Positions 1-12,619 of a DNA stretch of 64,000 nucleotides are shown one piece after another. The translations under genes were made by a program, and so were the position numbers. Numbering within the stretch: the stretch's first letter is position 1; the number at the start of each line of letters is the position of its first letter. The stretch spans positions 686,260,944 through 686,324,943 of the forward strand of contig NC_133326.1 in NCBI RefSeq assembly GCF_042186555.1, read 5' to 3'. The notes under the pieces were generated by a model that ran no database searches, was not told where the DNA came from, and saw only the letters and a program-made list of their open reading frames with translations. The DNA comes from Aquarana catesbeiana. Its lineage: Eukaryota; Chordata; Amphibia; Anura; Ranidae.

Positions 1-395
1 GCCACATTGTACCCACACTACCAGAGCCACGCTGTACCCACACCTCCAGAGCCACGCTGTACCCACACCATCAGAGAGCCACGTTGTACCCGCACCACCA
101 GAGAGCCACGTTGTTCCCGCACCACCAGAGAGGGAGCCACGATGTACCCGCACCACCAGAGAGGGAGGCACGATGTACCCGCACCACCAGAGAGGGAGCC
201 ACGCTGTACCCGCACCACCAGAGAGGGAGCCACGCACCACCAGAGAGAGAGCCACGGTGTTCCCGCACCACCAGAGAGCCACGTTGTTCCCGCACCACCA
301 GAACCACGCTGTACCCGCACCACCAGAGAGCCACGCTGTCCACGCACCACCAGAGAGCCACGCTGTACCCGCACCACCAGAGCGGGAGAAAGATG
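1..395. repeat. Degenerate ~27-bp minisatellite
   Basis: A tandem array of units with the core CACGCTGTACCCGCACCACC, with variable GAGAGGGA insertions between units. It starts before the window edge. Reading frames are open in several phases only because of the periodicity. Confidence 0.9.
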
Positions 396-399
396 AAGC

Positions 400-2095
400 C
401 ACTGCCAGGGTAGAGACATGCTACACTACTGACTAGAGTTGGCCTGGGCAACCCAGAGTGAGTGAACGTCCATCCGGAGGAATCACTGTTGCAGTTTCAC
501 CGGCTCTGGTAAGAGAGCCTGTTGGCCATTATACATTACTGTTCCCAGGAACTGAGCCATTAGGAAGTACCTAACCTGATATCCTCTAGGCCAACCCTAG
601 TGACGCCACTGTCCCAGAACCCACAACAAGTTACCGCACTGAGTTTCGGTAACTGGCCAGACAAAGATGCGCCAGCGTGGGCACCCAGGACATCTGCCAC
701 CTGGAGTCCCACAAGCGGCGATGGGCTTTCCGTAGCAGCCGACACCTCTCTCCCCACTGTCAGCCACACACACTCAGTGCACAGCCAGGAGGAGGAGGAG
801 CCACAGAGGAGGGACACGACTTCAGTGCAAGAACCTCCCAAAGCACCCAGCACATATCCCCTTACCCCCCAAATGAAAAGATGCTGTATCGCTCACTGTC
901 CTCCTTCCGCGGTGTCCCCCTGTCCTCCCATGAAGATGACAGGGCAGATCTTAAAAAGGAAGGGGATGTGGCCTTGACAGGAAGGGGTGGGTCATAGTTA
1001 AATTAGGGGGTGCGCGAGCTTAGTCAGGCCTAGGGCAGCACAAAACTTAAATACACCACTGCTCACAACCCACCACATACAGAAAAATATAATGCAGAGA
1101 GAAAATCGTCATGGGACTTTGAATGAGGCGTGTCACAAATGAAAAAGTAACAATGTAAATTGCATAAAAGGGTGCATAAGTAAAAATATTTAATTTGCAA
1201 GTTGAAACATTTCATTATCTCAAGGTACAAAATACAATTGGTATAAGAACAGATCCCAAAAAGGCCATTCTAAGCTGACACATGACAAATAACAAATAAA
1301 GCTTAATTCATAGAGATAAATAATGATGTTTGCAACCATAGGTACATGAGGAGTGTTCCTTATGGAAATCGAGAGATTGAGAGCATAATGTGAACTTGTT
1401 TCGTGGATTTGTCCACTCGTCAGGAGCATAATGCCACAAATAGATATAGATCTAAATGAAAAATAGTGTGTTGGAAAAAAGTAACCTAGGTTGAGTCAAA
1501 AAAAAAAAAAAAAAAAGGCGCAAGGAATCCCATACTCACATGCCAGCTCAAAAAGCCGTCCCAGCCACTGCTATGGGAAATGGAGGACGCCGGATACAAT
1601 ACTAGGTCCGGGGCTGAGGCCCCCCACCCAAAGCAGGGGTGCAGCGATGCAACGAACCAGATGACCATTAAGTGATAATATGAGGGGGGAGGTGGGAGGA
1701 CACACCTGATCCACACTGAATCTGAAAGTATAAATGTACATATGTAAAAAGTGTAACAAGTAAATGTGACAAAGTGCTTGTATCTAAAAATGTATCCTAA
1801 CCCAGGTGAATAAATCCCAAGTGAAAAAATGCCCCACTGCATAAATATAAGAGATACCGGGGGTGATAACACCTAAAATGGGTGTATATTAGTAAAATCG
1901 ACAATGTAAAAAACAGGGGTGTACAAGTGCCGAATAAAAAATGCAAAGAGGGGAAAAATAAATAAATAAATAAATATCTGAACAGAAAGTTCTACAACAA
2001 AAACTTACTGGTGTGGGGTAATTTCCTGAGTGAACAAAAATCAAAGTGTCTCTGCAGTGGAGACATGAGAATTGAAATACTGGATGTTGAATGCT
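400..2095. other. Unclassified repeat-like sequence, no gene seen
   Basis: No exon-like or protein-similar segment was recognised. An A-run at 1500-1517 and short low-complexity stretches are present. Parts have the look of old interspersed repeats, but I cannot name a family. Confidence 0.5.
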
Positions 2096-2099
2096 TTAA

Positions 2100-3069
2100 A
2101 CCACTTCATTACCGGCCTATAGTCATATGACGTCCGCAGGAGGGATCTCCCATCCTGGGTGGGCGTGATATGATGTCCTCGGCTTCCTGGCCGTCTGCCC
2201 GCCGCATCACTAGGGAGCCGGTGCGTGTGCCCGGCGGCCGCGATGTCCGCCGGGCACCCGCGATTGCCAGGTAAGAGAGCCGGGACGTGGATCTGTGTGT
2301 GTAAACACACAGATCCACGTCCTGTCAGGTGAGAGGAGACCGATCGTGTGTTCCTAGTACAAAGGAACAGCGATCGGTCTCCTCCCCTTGTGAGTCCCCT
2401 CCCCTACAGTTAGAATCACTCCCTAGGTAACACATTTAACCCCTTGATCGCCCCCTAGTGTTAACCCCTTCCCTGCCAGTGACATTAATACAGAAATCAG
2501 TGCATTTGTATAGCACTGATCACTGTATAAATGTGAATGGTCCCAAAATAGTGTCAAAAGTGTCCGATATGTGCGCCGCAATGTCGCAGTCACAATAAAA
2601 ATCGCAGCTCGGCACCATTACTAGTAAAAAAATGTAAAAAATAAAAATGCTATTAATCTATGCCTTATTTTGTAGATGCTATAACTTTTGCGCAAACCAA
2701 TCAATATACACTTATTGCGATTTTTTTTAATCAAAAATATGTAGACGAATACGTATCGGTCTAAACTGAGGAAAAAAATAAGTTTTTTTATAAAAAATTG
2801 GGATATTTATTTCAGCAAAAAGGAAAAAATATTGTGTTTTTTTCAAACTTGTCACTTTTCTTTTTTTGTTTATAGCGCAAGAAATAACACAGATCACAGA
2901 GGTGATCAAATACCACCAAAAGAAAGCTCTATTTGTGGGGAAAAAAATGATACAAATTTCATTTGGGTACAGTATTGCATGACCGCGCAATTGTCATTCA
3001 AAGTGCGACAGCACTGAAAACTGAAAATTGGCCTGGGCAGGAAGGTGGTGAAAATGAGTATTGAAGTGG
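2100..3069. mobile_element. TTAA-flanked non-autonomous DNA transposon (copy 1)
   Basis: Bounded by TTAA on both sides (2096-2099 and 3070-3073). The ends begin ACCACTTCATTACC and, in reverse complement, CCACTTCAATACTC. TTAA target sites suggest a piggyBac or Kolobok-type origin. Two strong hairpins lie inside: 2281-2328 around GGACGTGGATCTGTGTG and 2337-2384 around GGAGACCGATCG. No transposase remains. Confidence 0.7.
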
Positions 3070-3074
3070 TTAAA

Positions 3075-3640
3075 TACCCAAGATGGTGGGCGCCCACGTC
3101 ATGCAAGCGCCAATGAGGAGAAAGGAAGACAGAATAGTAAATCACAAAACCGGTGCATACACCAGAAGTGAGTCCATTGCCGCCCTAACCCCCGGCGTTA
3201 GATGGAGGAACAAACACCCTCGCATCGTGGCAACGAATGTCGCCGCGAGCGGGGCGTACGCATGACGCCGATGCGTGGGAGGACACCCCCCGCCCACATC
3301 CCGAAATAGGGATGGAGAGGGGAGCTACTGCCAGGCATCGCAGCCCCGGAAACTAACAGAGGATGGCAACCTCCGCCCCCTGGATGAATCAGAGCTGGTA
3401 AATGTAAAACCAAAAAATGGCCAAACATAAAATTTTGTAATATGATATAATGAGAAATTAAATCACAACCGTTCATATAAGTTAATGTGAAAAATATATA
3501 TATATATATTTAAAATAAAAATAGTGGTAAGTCAGATCACTAGAGCCCGGGGTGTCTTCAACCCAAATATAGAACATATAAAAACAGAGTGTGACCTGAC
3601 ATAGCCACTGTGGCAAGCCTCCATCCCTAATTACCGTCTT
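3075..3640. other. Unclassified sequence
   Basis: No coding similarity was recognised. A short (AT)n run lies at 3492-3510. The GC-rich part at 3180-3400 resembles dispersed repeat sequence rather than a gene. Confidence 0.4.
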
Positions 3641-3643
3641 TAT

Positions 3644-4203
3644 CAGCGTATAACACGTGCCGGCGTATAACACGCACCCCAAGTTTAGGCGGGAAGTTTG
3701 AGGAAAAAAACTTTTAGGAGGGAAGTTTACAAAAGAAAACTTGCCCATCAATGCAGCCTTATCAGTGTCCATCTGCAGCCTTCCCCAGTGTCCATCTGTA
3801 GCCTTGCCCAAAATTGCAGCATGATGGGTTTTTAAATTTAGCGCCGCCGAGATACACAGAGCCGGATGTGCTGTGTATTCGGCTCCTCTCGGCTTGTCCC
3901 CGCTGTCTCTGAGGGCAAGAGGACCGCCGCTGACATAGACCGAGCCGAGCCGAGTGTACTGTGTACTCGGCTACTTGGCTCTGCTCGCAGTCATGCCCCA
4001 TCCCACCCCTTGGCCCGGCTCCTATGATGTACACAACACCGGTCCAATGGCGGGAGGTAAAGGCTAGGAGGCGGGACTGGGCGTGACTGCGAGCGGAGCC
4101 GAGCCTAGCCGAGTACACAGTACACTCGGCTTGGTCTATGTCGGCGGCACTCCTCTTGCCCTCACAGACAGCGGGGATCGGCGTATAACACGCACCCACG
4201 ATT
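3644..4203. repeat. Inverted-repeat element with GCGTATAACACGCACC ends
   Basis: The motif GCGTATAACACGCACC occurs near the left end (twice, slightly varied) and near the right end. Arms of about 115 bp (3893-4010 and 4060-4180) are imperfect reverse complements around a centre near 4035. Probably a foldback or MITE-type element; the family is not identified. Confidence 0.65.
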
Positions 4204-4255
4204 TTCCCCTGATTTTAAGAGGTTTGTTAGAGAACCTTAGTGAACAAACAGCATC

Positions 4256-4915
4256 ATGAAGTCCAAGGAACACACCAGACAGGTCAGGGATAAAGTTGTG
4301 GAGAAGTTTAAAGCAGGGTTACGTTATAAAAAAATATCCCAAGCTTTGAACAACTCACAGAGAACCTTTGAATCCATCATCCAAAATTGGAAAGAGTATG
4401 GCACAACTGCAAACCTACCAAGACATGGCCCTCCACCTAAACTGACAGGCCGGGCAAGGAGAGCATTAATCAGAGAAGCAGCCAAGAGGTCCATGGTAAC
4501 TCTGGAGGAGCTGCAGAGATCCACAGCTCAGGTGGGAGAATCTGTCCACAGGAGAAATATTAATCGTGCTCTCCACAAATCTGGTCTTTATGGAAGAGTG
4601 GCAAGAAGAAAGACATTGTTGAAAGAAAGCCATAAGAAGCCCCATTTGCAGTTTGCAAGAAAAAAGCATGTGGGGGGACACAGTAAACATGTGGAAGAAG
4701 GTGCTCTGGTCATATGAGGCCAAAATGTAACTTTTTGGCCTAAAAGCAAAATGCTATGTGTGGTGGAAAACTAACACTGCACATTACCCTGAACACACCA
4801 TCCCCACCGTGAAACATGGTGGTGGCAGCATCATGTTGTGGGGATGTTTTTCTTCACCGCGGACAGGGAAGCTGGTCAGAGTTGATGGTAAGATGGATGG
4901 AGCCAAATACAGGGC
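4256..4915 (+). pseudogene. Tc1/mariner transposase fragment
   Basis: An open stretch of 153 codons (4256-4717) starts MKSKEHTRQVRDKVVEKFK, the typical N-terminal paired-like DNA-binding region of Tc1 transposases, including the GRARRALIREA segment. After a stop at 4715 a shifted frame continues with HGGGSIMLWGCFSS, the conserved catalytic-domain block. The copy is broken by frameshifts and cut at its 3' side by a TA-flanked MITE (4922-5337). The DDE C-terminus is missing. Confidence 0.88.
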
Positions 4916-4921
4916 AGTCTA

Positions 4922-5337
4922 ATGCCGCATACACACAAGCGGACTTTTCGACCGGACTGGTCCGACGGACCGAATCCGGCGGACAATCAGACCATGTGTG
5001 GGCTCCATCAGACCTGCAGCAGACTTTTTCGGTCAAAAATATGACGGACTTTAGATTTGGAACATGTTTCAAATTTGTCCGACGGACTTGAGTCCGGTCG
5101 AAAAATCCGCTCGTCTGTATGCTAGTCCGACGGACGAAAACCCACGCTAGGGCAGCTATTGGCTACCAGCTATCAACTTCCTTATTTTAGTCTGGTCATG
5201 CGTCATCGCGTAAGAATCCGTCGGACTTTGGTGTGATCGTGTGTAGGCAAGTCCGTTCGTTCAAAAGTCCACCGGAAGTCCGTTGGAAAGTCCGTCGGAC
5301 CAGTCCGGTCGAAAAGTCTGCCCGGGTGTACGCGGCA
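4922..5337. mobile_element. TA-flanked palindromic MITE, copy A
   Basis: Flanked by TA on both sides and with ends ATGCCGCATACACAC and, reversed, ATGCCGCGTACACCC. The interior is rich in short inverted GTCCGACGGAC motifs. It is inserted in the Tc1 fragment. Same family as copies B to F in this window. Confidence 0.8.
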
Positions 5338-5837
5338 TAAGAGTTATTATGGGAAAAAGGTGGCTCCTCTGATGCTTTATCACCAGTCCATGTTTCCCTA
5401 ACAACCCAAAATTTTAAAAATCCAATTGCCATTGGGGCAGAAAATGAGGTGAAATCTTCTGAAGAGGAGCACAGACAGCAAAACAAATGTTACAGGGGTG
5501 ATAACCCTTCCCTATGCTATCCAAAAAGCTTAAAAATAGATTTTTTGGCTGGAGTTACACTTACCTAAATTTACCTGTTCCGACTTACAAACAAATTCAA
5601 CTTAAGAACAAACCTACAGACCCTATCTTGTTTGTAACCCGGGGACCGCCTGTATAGGGGTTGATTTACTAAATTTGTTCAGATAGAAGTTACAAAGCAA
5701 AAACAAAAACAAATTTGCATTACTTCTTACCACCCTAGCCCTTTTTTTTTTTTAATAAAAGACCAAAAAGCCCTACCTCCCTGGAATTCCTTTTGCTCCT
5801 CCATTAAATTTAGAGAGTTGTGTTAAATATGCGACTT

Positions 5838-6202
5838 AAAGTGGTTATAAACCCTTTACAACTACTTTTTGCTACAGGTAAGCCTATAAATAGGCTTACC
5901 TGTAGCTACCCTGGATATCTCCTAAACCTGCACAAGGCAGACTTCTGGGGAAATTAGTGAGCCAATCACACAAGCAGGAAATGATGTTTCTGGGGAGTGG
6001 TCAGTACACGTTCTGTGTACAGAACAACTTCATGTAGCCATATTGCATTGCATTTATAGAAAATTACAGCAACTGCAGATTAAAAAGAAAAGGTAATTTT
6101 TAATAACATTCATTTACAATAGGACTTGTATCGCAACTGTACACGCTATATTATTTTTTTCTTTATTTGCTATTTTTTTCCCCACTAAACTGGAGTTATC
6201 CT
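5838..6202. mobile_element. Interspersed repeat with AGTGGTTATAAACCC-type ends
   Basis: Begins ACTTAAAGTGGTTATAAACC and ends CTGGAGTTATCCTTTAA. It contains the hairpin GGTAAGCCTATAAATAGG / TACCTGTAGC and the segment GATATCTCCTAAAC. A second copy lies at 57846-58300. Non-coding, probably a MITE. Confidence 0.6.
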
Positions 6203-6206
6203 TTAA

Positions 6207-8197
6207 CCACTTGACCACTGGGCACTTAAACCCCCTTCCTAACCAGACCAATTTTCAACTTTTGGTGCGCTCACATTTTGAATGACAATTACTCAGTCAT
6301 GCAACACTGTACCTATATGAAAATGTTGTCCTTTTTTTCACACAAATAGAGCTTTCTTTTGGTTGTATTTAATCCCCGCTGGGTTTTTATTTTTTGCACT
6401 ATAAAAAAAAAAAAAGACCGAAAATCCTGTTAAAAAATTAATTTTTCTTCGTTTCTGTTATAAAATTTTGCAAATTAGTAATTTTTCTTCATAAATTTTG
6501 GCCAAAATTTATACTGCTACATACCTTTGGTAAAAATAACCCAAATCAGTGTATATTTTTTGGCCTTTGTAAAATTTATAGAGTCCACAAGCTATGGCGC
6601 CAATCTCTGAAAATTGGTCACACCTGATGTACTGACGGCCTAATCTAAATTCTTGAGACCCTAACAAGCCAGGAAAGTACAAATACCCCCAAATGACCCC
6701 TTTTTGGAAAGTAGATATTCCGAGGTATTTAGTAAGAGGCATGGTGAGTTTTTTGAAGTTGTAATTAAGAAGTTGTAATTTTTTCCCACAATTCTTTGCA
6801 AAATCAAGATTTTTAAATTTGTTATATTATAAGTTATTTCTCACACAGCATATGCATAGCACAAATTACACCCCAAAACACATTCTTCGACACCTCCTGA
6901 GTATGGTAATACCACATGTGTGAGACTTTTACACAGCGTGGCCACATACAGAGGCCCAACATGCAGGGAGCACCATCAGGTGTTCTTGGAGCATAAATTA
7001 CACATATAAGACTACCTCTTACACTTTTAAAGGCCCTGGAGCACCAGGACAATGGAAACGCCCCAAAAATGACCCCATTTTGGAAAGAAAACACGCCAAC
7101 GTATAGTCTATGAGGCATAATGAGTCTTTTGAACATGTCATTTTTTTCTACAAGTTTTTGAAAAATGTGTAAAGAAAATGAAAACGCATTTTTTTTTTTT
7201 TACACAAAGTTGTCCATTTATACAATATTTCTAACACATAGCATGTACATACCAAAAATTACACCCCAAAATAGATTCTCCTACTATTCCTGAGTACGGC
7301 GATACCACATGTGGGAGACTTTTACACAGCCTGGCCACATATAGAAGCCCAACATGCAGGGAGCACCGTCAGGTGTTCTAGGGGCATAAGTTTCAAATCT
7401 AATTTGATTACCTATTACACTTTTGTGAGGCACTGTAGTGACATGGATGTGGCATGGATGAGCATGAATGGGGATGGATGAGCCGTGGATGGGGATGGCT
7501 GAGTATGGATGGGATGACTGAGCATGAATGAGTATGGCTGAGTACGGCCGGGTACGACTGAGTACGACTGGGTACGGCTGAGTATGGAAGATGGTTAGGT
7601 ACGTCTGAGTATGGCTGGGTATGGCTGAGTATGGCTGGCTATTACTGGGTATGGCTGAGTATTGCTGGGTATGGCTGAGTATGGATGAGGTTGGATGGGA
7701 TGGCTGAGCATGGATGGATGGATGAGTATTGCTGAGGATGAATGAGCATGGATGAGTATTGTTACGTAGGCATGGATGGCTGAGCATGGATGAGTATTGC
7801 TGATTAGGAATGCTTGGCTGAGCATGGATGGATGGATGAGGCTGCAATGGGCACAGATCAGCGCTGTGGGCACTACAGATCCAGCCCACAGCGCTGCTGC
7901 ACCCGATCCCTCCCCTCTCCGCTCACACTGTACCGATCAGTACAGAGAGGGGAGAGAGCAACCGCACATGATGCCGGTTTGTTTACAAGTGATCGCTCCG
8001 TCATTTGACGGAGTGATCACGTGGTAAACGGACACTGTCAGCGGCCATTTACCGTGATCTGTGATGCGACCCGGCGGTCACGGATATTCCCGGGGGCACG
8101 CGGGAGCACGATTCTGGGAGGACGTCAATGTACGCCCTCCAAGAGTTATCGACCCGCGCTGTAGCCGTCATTCGGCTATGGCGCGGTCGTTAAATGG
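6207..8197. mobile_element. TTAA-flanked non-autonomous DNA transposon (copy 2)
   Basis: Flanked by TTAA (6203-6206 and 8198-8201), with ends CCACTTGACCACTGGG and, reversed, CCATTTAACGACCGCG. It shares internal sequence with the element at 16295-18524. A minisatellite (7440-7850) sits inside it. No transposase ORF. Confidence 0.7.
7440..7850. repeat. GGATGGCTGAGTAT minisatellite within a TTAA element
   Basis: Short degenerate units related to GGATGGCTGAGTATGG and GGGTATGGCTGAG are repeated over about 400 bp. The minus-strand reading frame over it is proline/serine/isoleucine-rich and carries no domain. Confidence 0.85.
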
Positions 8198-8203
8198 TTA
8201 AGG

Positions 8204-9170
8204 TAAATATGTTAACCAAGGGGTGTGAAATGTCATTTCTGAAGTATTATGGGGAGAGATTGTATAACATATTTAGTTTTTTTCGTATGGTTTTAAAGAT
8301 TTACAAAAAAATTTGAAATTTAGAAAAAGCCCCTACCGAGCCTGTAGAAAAGGCTCATCCCAACATATATATGACTGTCTGCCTTGGCATTTGGTCACGC
8401 GAGCCCAGTGGAAGACACTTGGGTAAAGGCCATCACAGAGTTGTCCAGTCAGATACTCCATCGGATGTCAGCTGCTCCCCCTTCAGCTAAGACAGGGGTT
8501 TCCACACTCTGATGCAACGGGTCACTCTAATGAGAACTCTGATGTAAGGGGTCCTGCTGATGGGTACCCTAATATAAGGGGGACTTTGATGAAGACTCTG
8601 ATGTACGGGGTTTCTAAAGGAGACTCTGATGTAAACGAGGACTCATGTTGATTTGGAATTTATTTTCTTTGGTTACTGAAGTTTTTTCTCTAAAACCTAT
8701 TCATTCATTTAAATTTGATTTGTTTATTTAAAGAACACTGATTTTTTTTGGCCTGTGAATATTTGTAAAATGTGGCCTTTGTACTAATAAAGTTTGTTTT
8801 GTATTTTCGTGGTTCAGAATCGATTTAGCATTTTTTGGAAGTTATTTCGGAAGATTCAGATTCATTCGTTATGTCCTTATGTTATTTTGGATGTTTCAAA
8901 CATTAAGGCTCGATTCACACTGCTGCGACCCCAAAGTCGTGTGACTTTGCATTTTGACATCAATGCGACTTTGATGTTTTGCAACTTTGGCCAATCTTAA
9001 TACAGTGTGACACATATTATTGATTCAGATGCATTTAAATCTCCAAATAACTAAAATTTCGTCTGAATTTCAAATTTGTAATGAAACGAATCGCAAATGT
9101 CTACCAGCCATAGCAGGCTTCCCTTTCAAGGGAATGCCTCCTATGTGGTTATTAGGTAACCAGAAAGCTG
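8204..9170. other. Unclassified; degenerate ACTCTGATGTAAGGGG repeats
   Basis: Around 8500-8645 units related to ACTCTGATGTAAGGGG recur about every 30 bp. At 8908-9000 there is part of a MITE-like sequence beginning AAGGCTCGATTCACACTGC. No exon recognised. Confidence 0.45.
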
Positions 9171-9280
9171 GAGAACTCTATTAGAGGGAACCCTGGAGTG
9201 GGCTATTAGGGGGAACCCTGGAGTGGGATATTGGAGGGAACCCTGGAGTGGGATATTGGAGGGAACCCTGGAGTGGGGTA
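9170..9280. repeat. Short tandem repeat, ~26-bp unit
   Basis: About four copies of units with the core GGGAACCCTGGAGTGGG, differing by a few bases. Confidence 0.85.
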
Positions 9281-9841
9281 TTACCAAACATGTTTGAAGA
9301 AACCATTAAGTAATGGACCTTTGCAAGCTACTCTAGATTAAACACCTTTAAATGCTGTATGGACTGTTGCGATGTCTGTTGCACGAGTAAAGTAAAGTTT
9401 CAGCAAGAAGCAGACTGAGCCTCATCATTCCAATGGCCTTTACCTGGGGAAAGTGCTGGCCACCCAATGGTGGTGCAAGGTCCCCTGTCTGGACCCCACC
9501 CTGGGAAAACTTATGACCCTGGGATGGGTGGATGGTTTGGTCAAGCCTGGGAACCACTATACTTAGGCCCCCAACAACTGTTTTGTAAAAGTATTCATGT
9601 AGTCACCTTGCCGAAGGCTTGTGAATGTGGAGCCAGAGCTCAGGTATGGTTTCCAACCCCGCTGGCTGAAAGTGAGATCGGGCTTATCAACCACCACTAG
9701 GGGTGCTACAAGCCAGTCCAGAGTATTGGTGTGCAGTTGTTGTTGGAGTGAGTGCTTTTAATGTGGAAGTAGTCTAAAGGAGCCGGAGGAGATCAGGAGC
9801 ACGGATATGGGAAAACAGAAAAAAAAAGAGCAGTATTTTAT

Positions 9842-10262
9842 CATTATTATACAAGATTTATATAGCGCCAACAGTTTGCGCAGCGCTTTACAATGTAAAG
9901 GGAGACAGTACAGTTACAATGCAATAGAGTACAAGAAGGTTAGGAGGGACCTGCTCATAAGAGCTTACAATCTAATAGGTTAAGGCAAGTGGTACAGAAG
10001 GTTATAACTGTGGGGGATGAGCTGATGGAAGTGATAAAGGTTCAGTTAATTGGAGGTGTGATAGGCTTCCCTGGATAGGCAAGTATTCAGGGATTGCCTA
10101 AAGGCAGCCAGAGTAGGGGATAGCTGGACAGATTGAGGTAGAGAGTTCCAGAGGATGGGAGAGGCTGTGGAGAAGTCCTGGAGATGAGCATGGTACAAGG
10201 GAGCTTGAGAGCAGGAGGTCTTAGGCGGAGCATAGAGGACGGTTTGGGTAATAATTGGAGAC
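9842..10262 (-). mobile_element. L2/Rex-like LINE 3' tail
   Basis: In minus orientation this ends with a 3' tail containing GCGCTATATAAATC followed by an ATA microsatellite, typical of L2-related LINEs. The upstream part encodes remnants of the ORF2 C-terminus (SPILWNSLPQSV, FRQSLNTCL). It is 5' truncated and broken, the usual result of incomplete reverse transcription. A related copy is at 31250-31870. Confidence 0.75.
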
Positions 10263-10269
10263 AATAGCA

Positions 10270-11195
10270 AACTAAAGGTTGATCAGTTAAGTTTGAATGT
10301 TAATAAAAAAAAAATATTCATAAAGTAGAGTGTGGCATATTCATTAGGAAAACAAATCCTAGTAATGTGTTAATAATAAAAGTATTTTTTATATGTATCA
10401 AAGATTAATGCATCTTTTAACGTTATGCTACTTCTGAGACTGGAGGGGCACTATTCCCAAAAGATAAGCTGGAACAATCTACAATAAATTTAAAAGATAT
10501 ATTTCCAAAGTGCATCGCATTGTCCTCATCAGTTCTAAAAAGAAATTATTTAGCAGGCAATTTGACAATAATTGAGCCACCTCTGGGATGGAGAGATGGT
10601 GTTTTGAAATAATATGTAAAATGGTCTTAATTTTCCCATAAGAGAACAGTAGAAGAAATGTAGCCAGTCATAATATTATGCCGGGTAAAGGACAAGCAAT
10701 GCGCAATTCCCTAAATTGACAATTGACTAAAATTGGCCATACACCAGTAGAATTTTAGTCAAAAAGTATTATTCTCAGAGCATTCGTTCAATTCTCTAAT
10801 GCTTAATGGAGTCAAATCAATGTTTTTTGTTCACCGTAGTGACAAGAAAATTTGAAAAGAAATTCTGTAAGTGAATGTGTTTTTTCTTCAGGAAAACATA
10901 CGTACATATTGTAATGAACTTGTTTATTATGTCTGTGATTCAATTCAAATAGTAGGTCTGGATGAAAATTATAGGACTTCAAAAGAAATTAGATGACTCA
11001 ATGACGGCAAGAAAGAATGCTCCGATTTTTCAGAATTTCTCTACGAAATTCTACCGGTGAATGGCCAGACATTAAAAAAAAAACAGTTACTGTCTGCATT
11101 GCAACAATATCTTAAGAAAACTGAACATGGAGAGTTAAACACAGGAAAGAAAGGAACCAATGTATGGTATGGAGTAATAACTGTTTGCCTGCAAT
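10270..11195. other. Unclassified AT-rich sequence, no gene seen
   Basis: No protein similarity, splice-bounded exon or named repeat was recognised. Confidence 0.5.
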
Positions 11196-11199
11196 AGCT

Positions 11200-11825
11200 A
11201 CCGACTCCTGCCTAATTTTTCCACTACGCCCCACGTTTTAGACTGTGGCTTAGGGTCGGTATCGATGAGTTTTGCTTGCTTCTGACTTTTTATTCTTCCC
11301 ATACAAGTCAAAGCCCACTTTAAGCAGGTCAAATCGACCAGATGGTCATCCACTGCAGGAGAGAAGCATCTCAAACGGGCACAAACAGGCACAAGTTTGA
11401 AGCCCATCAACATAAGCCCTTAAAGTGATCCTGTTGCTTATCTAAACACCAGCCAATGGTCCCTTATATTAGAAATGAGCCAGTGAGATCTTCACTGTCT
11501 CAAACGGCCAGAAGTACTGTTCTTATCCACCACTTCCAGGTGCATCAGATAAAGTGTCCCCTGCTGACTCCTGTCTGCTTTTTCCACACCATCCCAAATT
11601 TCAGACTGTAATTGAGGGCCAGTTTCATTGGGCTTTTGTTTGCTTCAGACTGTTTTTTTATTCCCACATATGTGAAAACCCACTTAAAGTAGGTCAAATG
11701 GTCCAGAGGGAGGTAAACTGCACCTGGCAATAAATTCTGAACGATCTCAGAAGCATGTCAAACTGATACCATCAACACAAACCCAAAGCCTGTTGACGCA
11801 TACCCCTAAAGTGACCCCGTTTGTC
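11200..11825. repeat. Diverged tandem duplication, ~350-bp unit
   Basis: Segments 11203-11430 and 11560-11815 share ordered blocks: GACTCCTG, TTTTTCCAC, TTTCAGACTG or TTTTAGACTG, CCCACTT-AA-AGGTCAAAT, AAAGTGA-CC. A third partial copy begins near 12655 (CCAATGAGATCTTTAC, CACTTCCAG). Heavily diverged; function unknown. Confidence 0.65.
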
Positions 11826-11827
11826 TA

Positions 11828-12262
11828 ATGCCCCGTACACACGGTCGGACTTTGTTCGGACATTCCGACAACAAAATCCTAGGATTTTTTCCGACGGATG
11901 TTGGCTCAAACTTGTCTTGCATACACACGGTCACACAAAGTAGTCAGAAAATCCGATCATTCTGAACACGGTGACGTAAAACACGTACGTCGGGACTTTA
12001 AACGGGGCAGTAGCCAATAGCTTTCATCTCTTTATTTATTCTGAGCATGCGTGGCACTTTGTCCGTCGGATTTGTGTACACACGATCGGAATTTCCGACA
12101 ACGGATTTTGTTGTCGGAAAATTTTATATCCTGCTCTCCAACTTTGTGTGTCGGAAAATCCGATGGAAAATGTGTGATGGAGCCTACACACGGTCGGAAT
12201 TTCTGACAAAAAGGTCCTATCACACATTTTCCGTCGGAAAATCCGACCGTGTGTACAGGGCA
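11828..12262. mobile_element. TA-flanked palindromic MITE, copy B
   Basis: Flanked by TA, with ends ATGCCCCGTACACACGGTC and, reversed, ATGCCCTGTACACACGGTC. Interior has several reverse-complementary TTCCGACAACA and CGGTCGGAATTT blocks. No ORF with similarity. Confidence 0.85.
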
Positions 12263-12287
12263 TAAGAAAAAATCCACCTAGTTAGAT

Positions 12288-12612
12288 ACCTCCCAACTTT
12301 TTGAGATGGGAATAAGGGACACCTATTAGCAAAAGTATGTAGGTGTAGGACACACCCCCTGCCACGCCCCTTAAGGGAGAATTATACAAAAATTATTAGT
12401 TAAACCCACAAGTGTTTTTTTTAACACTTCTATTCCTTTATATTGGCTTTTGAAATGTACAAATGCAACAATTTAGAAACTGCATGAAAGGTTTAGCACT
12501 GGGAAACACTTTTTGATAAATAGTGCATTTTATATACAGGTATATGCATCAGACCAAAATGAGGCACAGAGGGACTTTGTCGTAAATCAGGGACAGTTGG
12601 GAGCTATGTAGT
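12288..12612. mobile_element. MITE with CTCCCAACT ends
   Basis: The left end has TACCTCCCAACTTTTTGAG; the right end reversed gives TACATAGCTCCCAACTGTCC. A partial inverted-orientation copy lies at 36440-36640. Non-coding. Confidence 0.6.
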
Positions 12613-12619
12613 TGCCCCA

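Noticed and set aside
7284..7889. 201-codon minus-strand ORF rich in Pro, Ser and Ile
   Set aside because: Covers the GGATGGCTGAGTAT minisatellite within a TTAA-flanked transposon.
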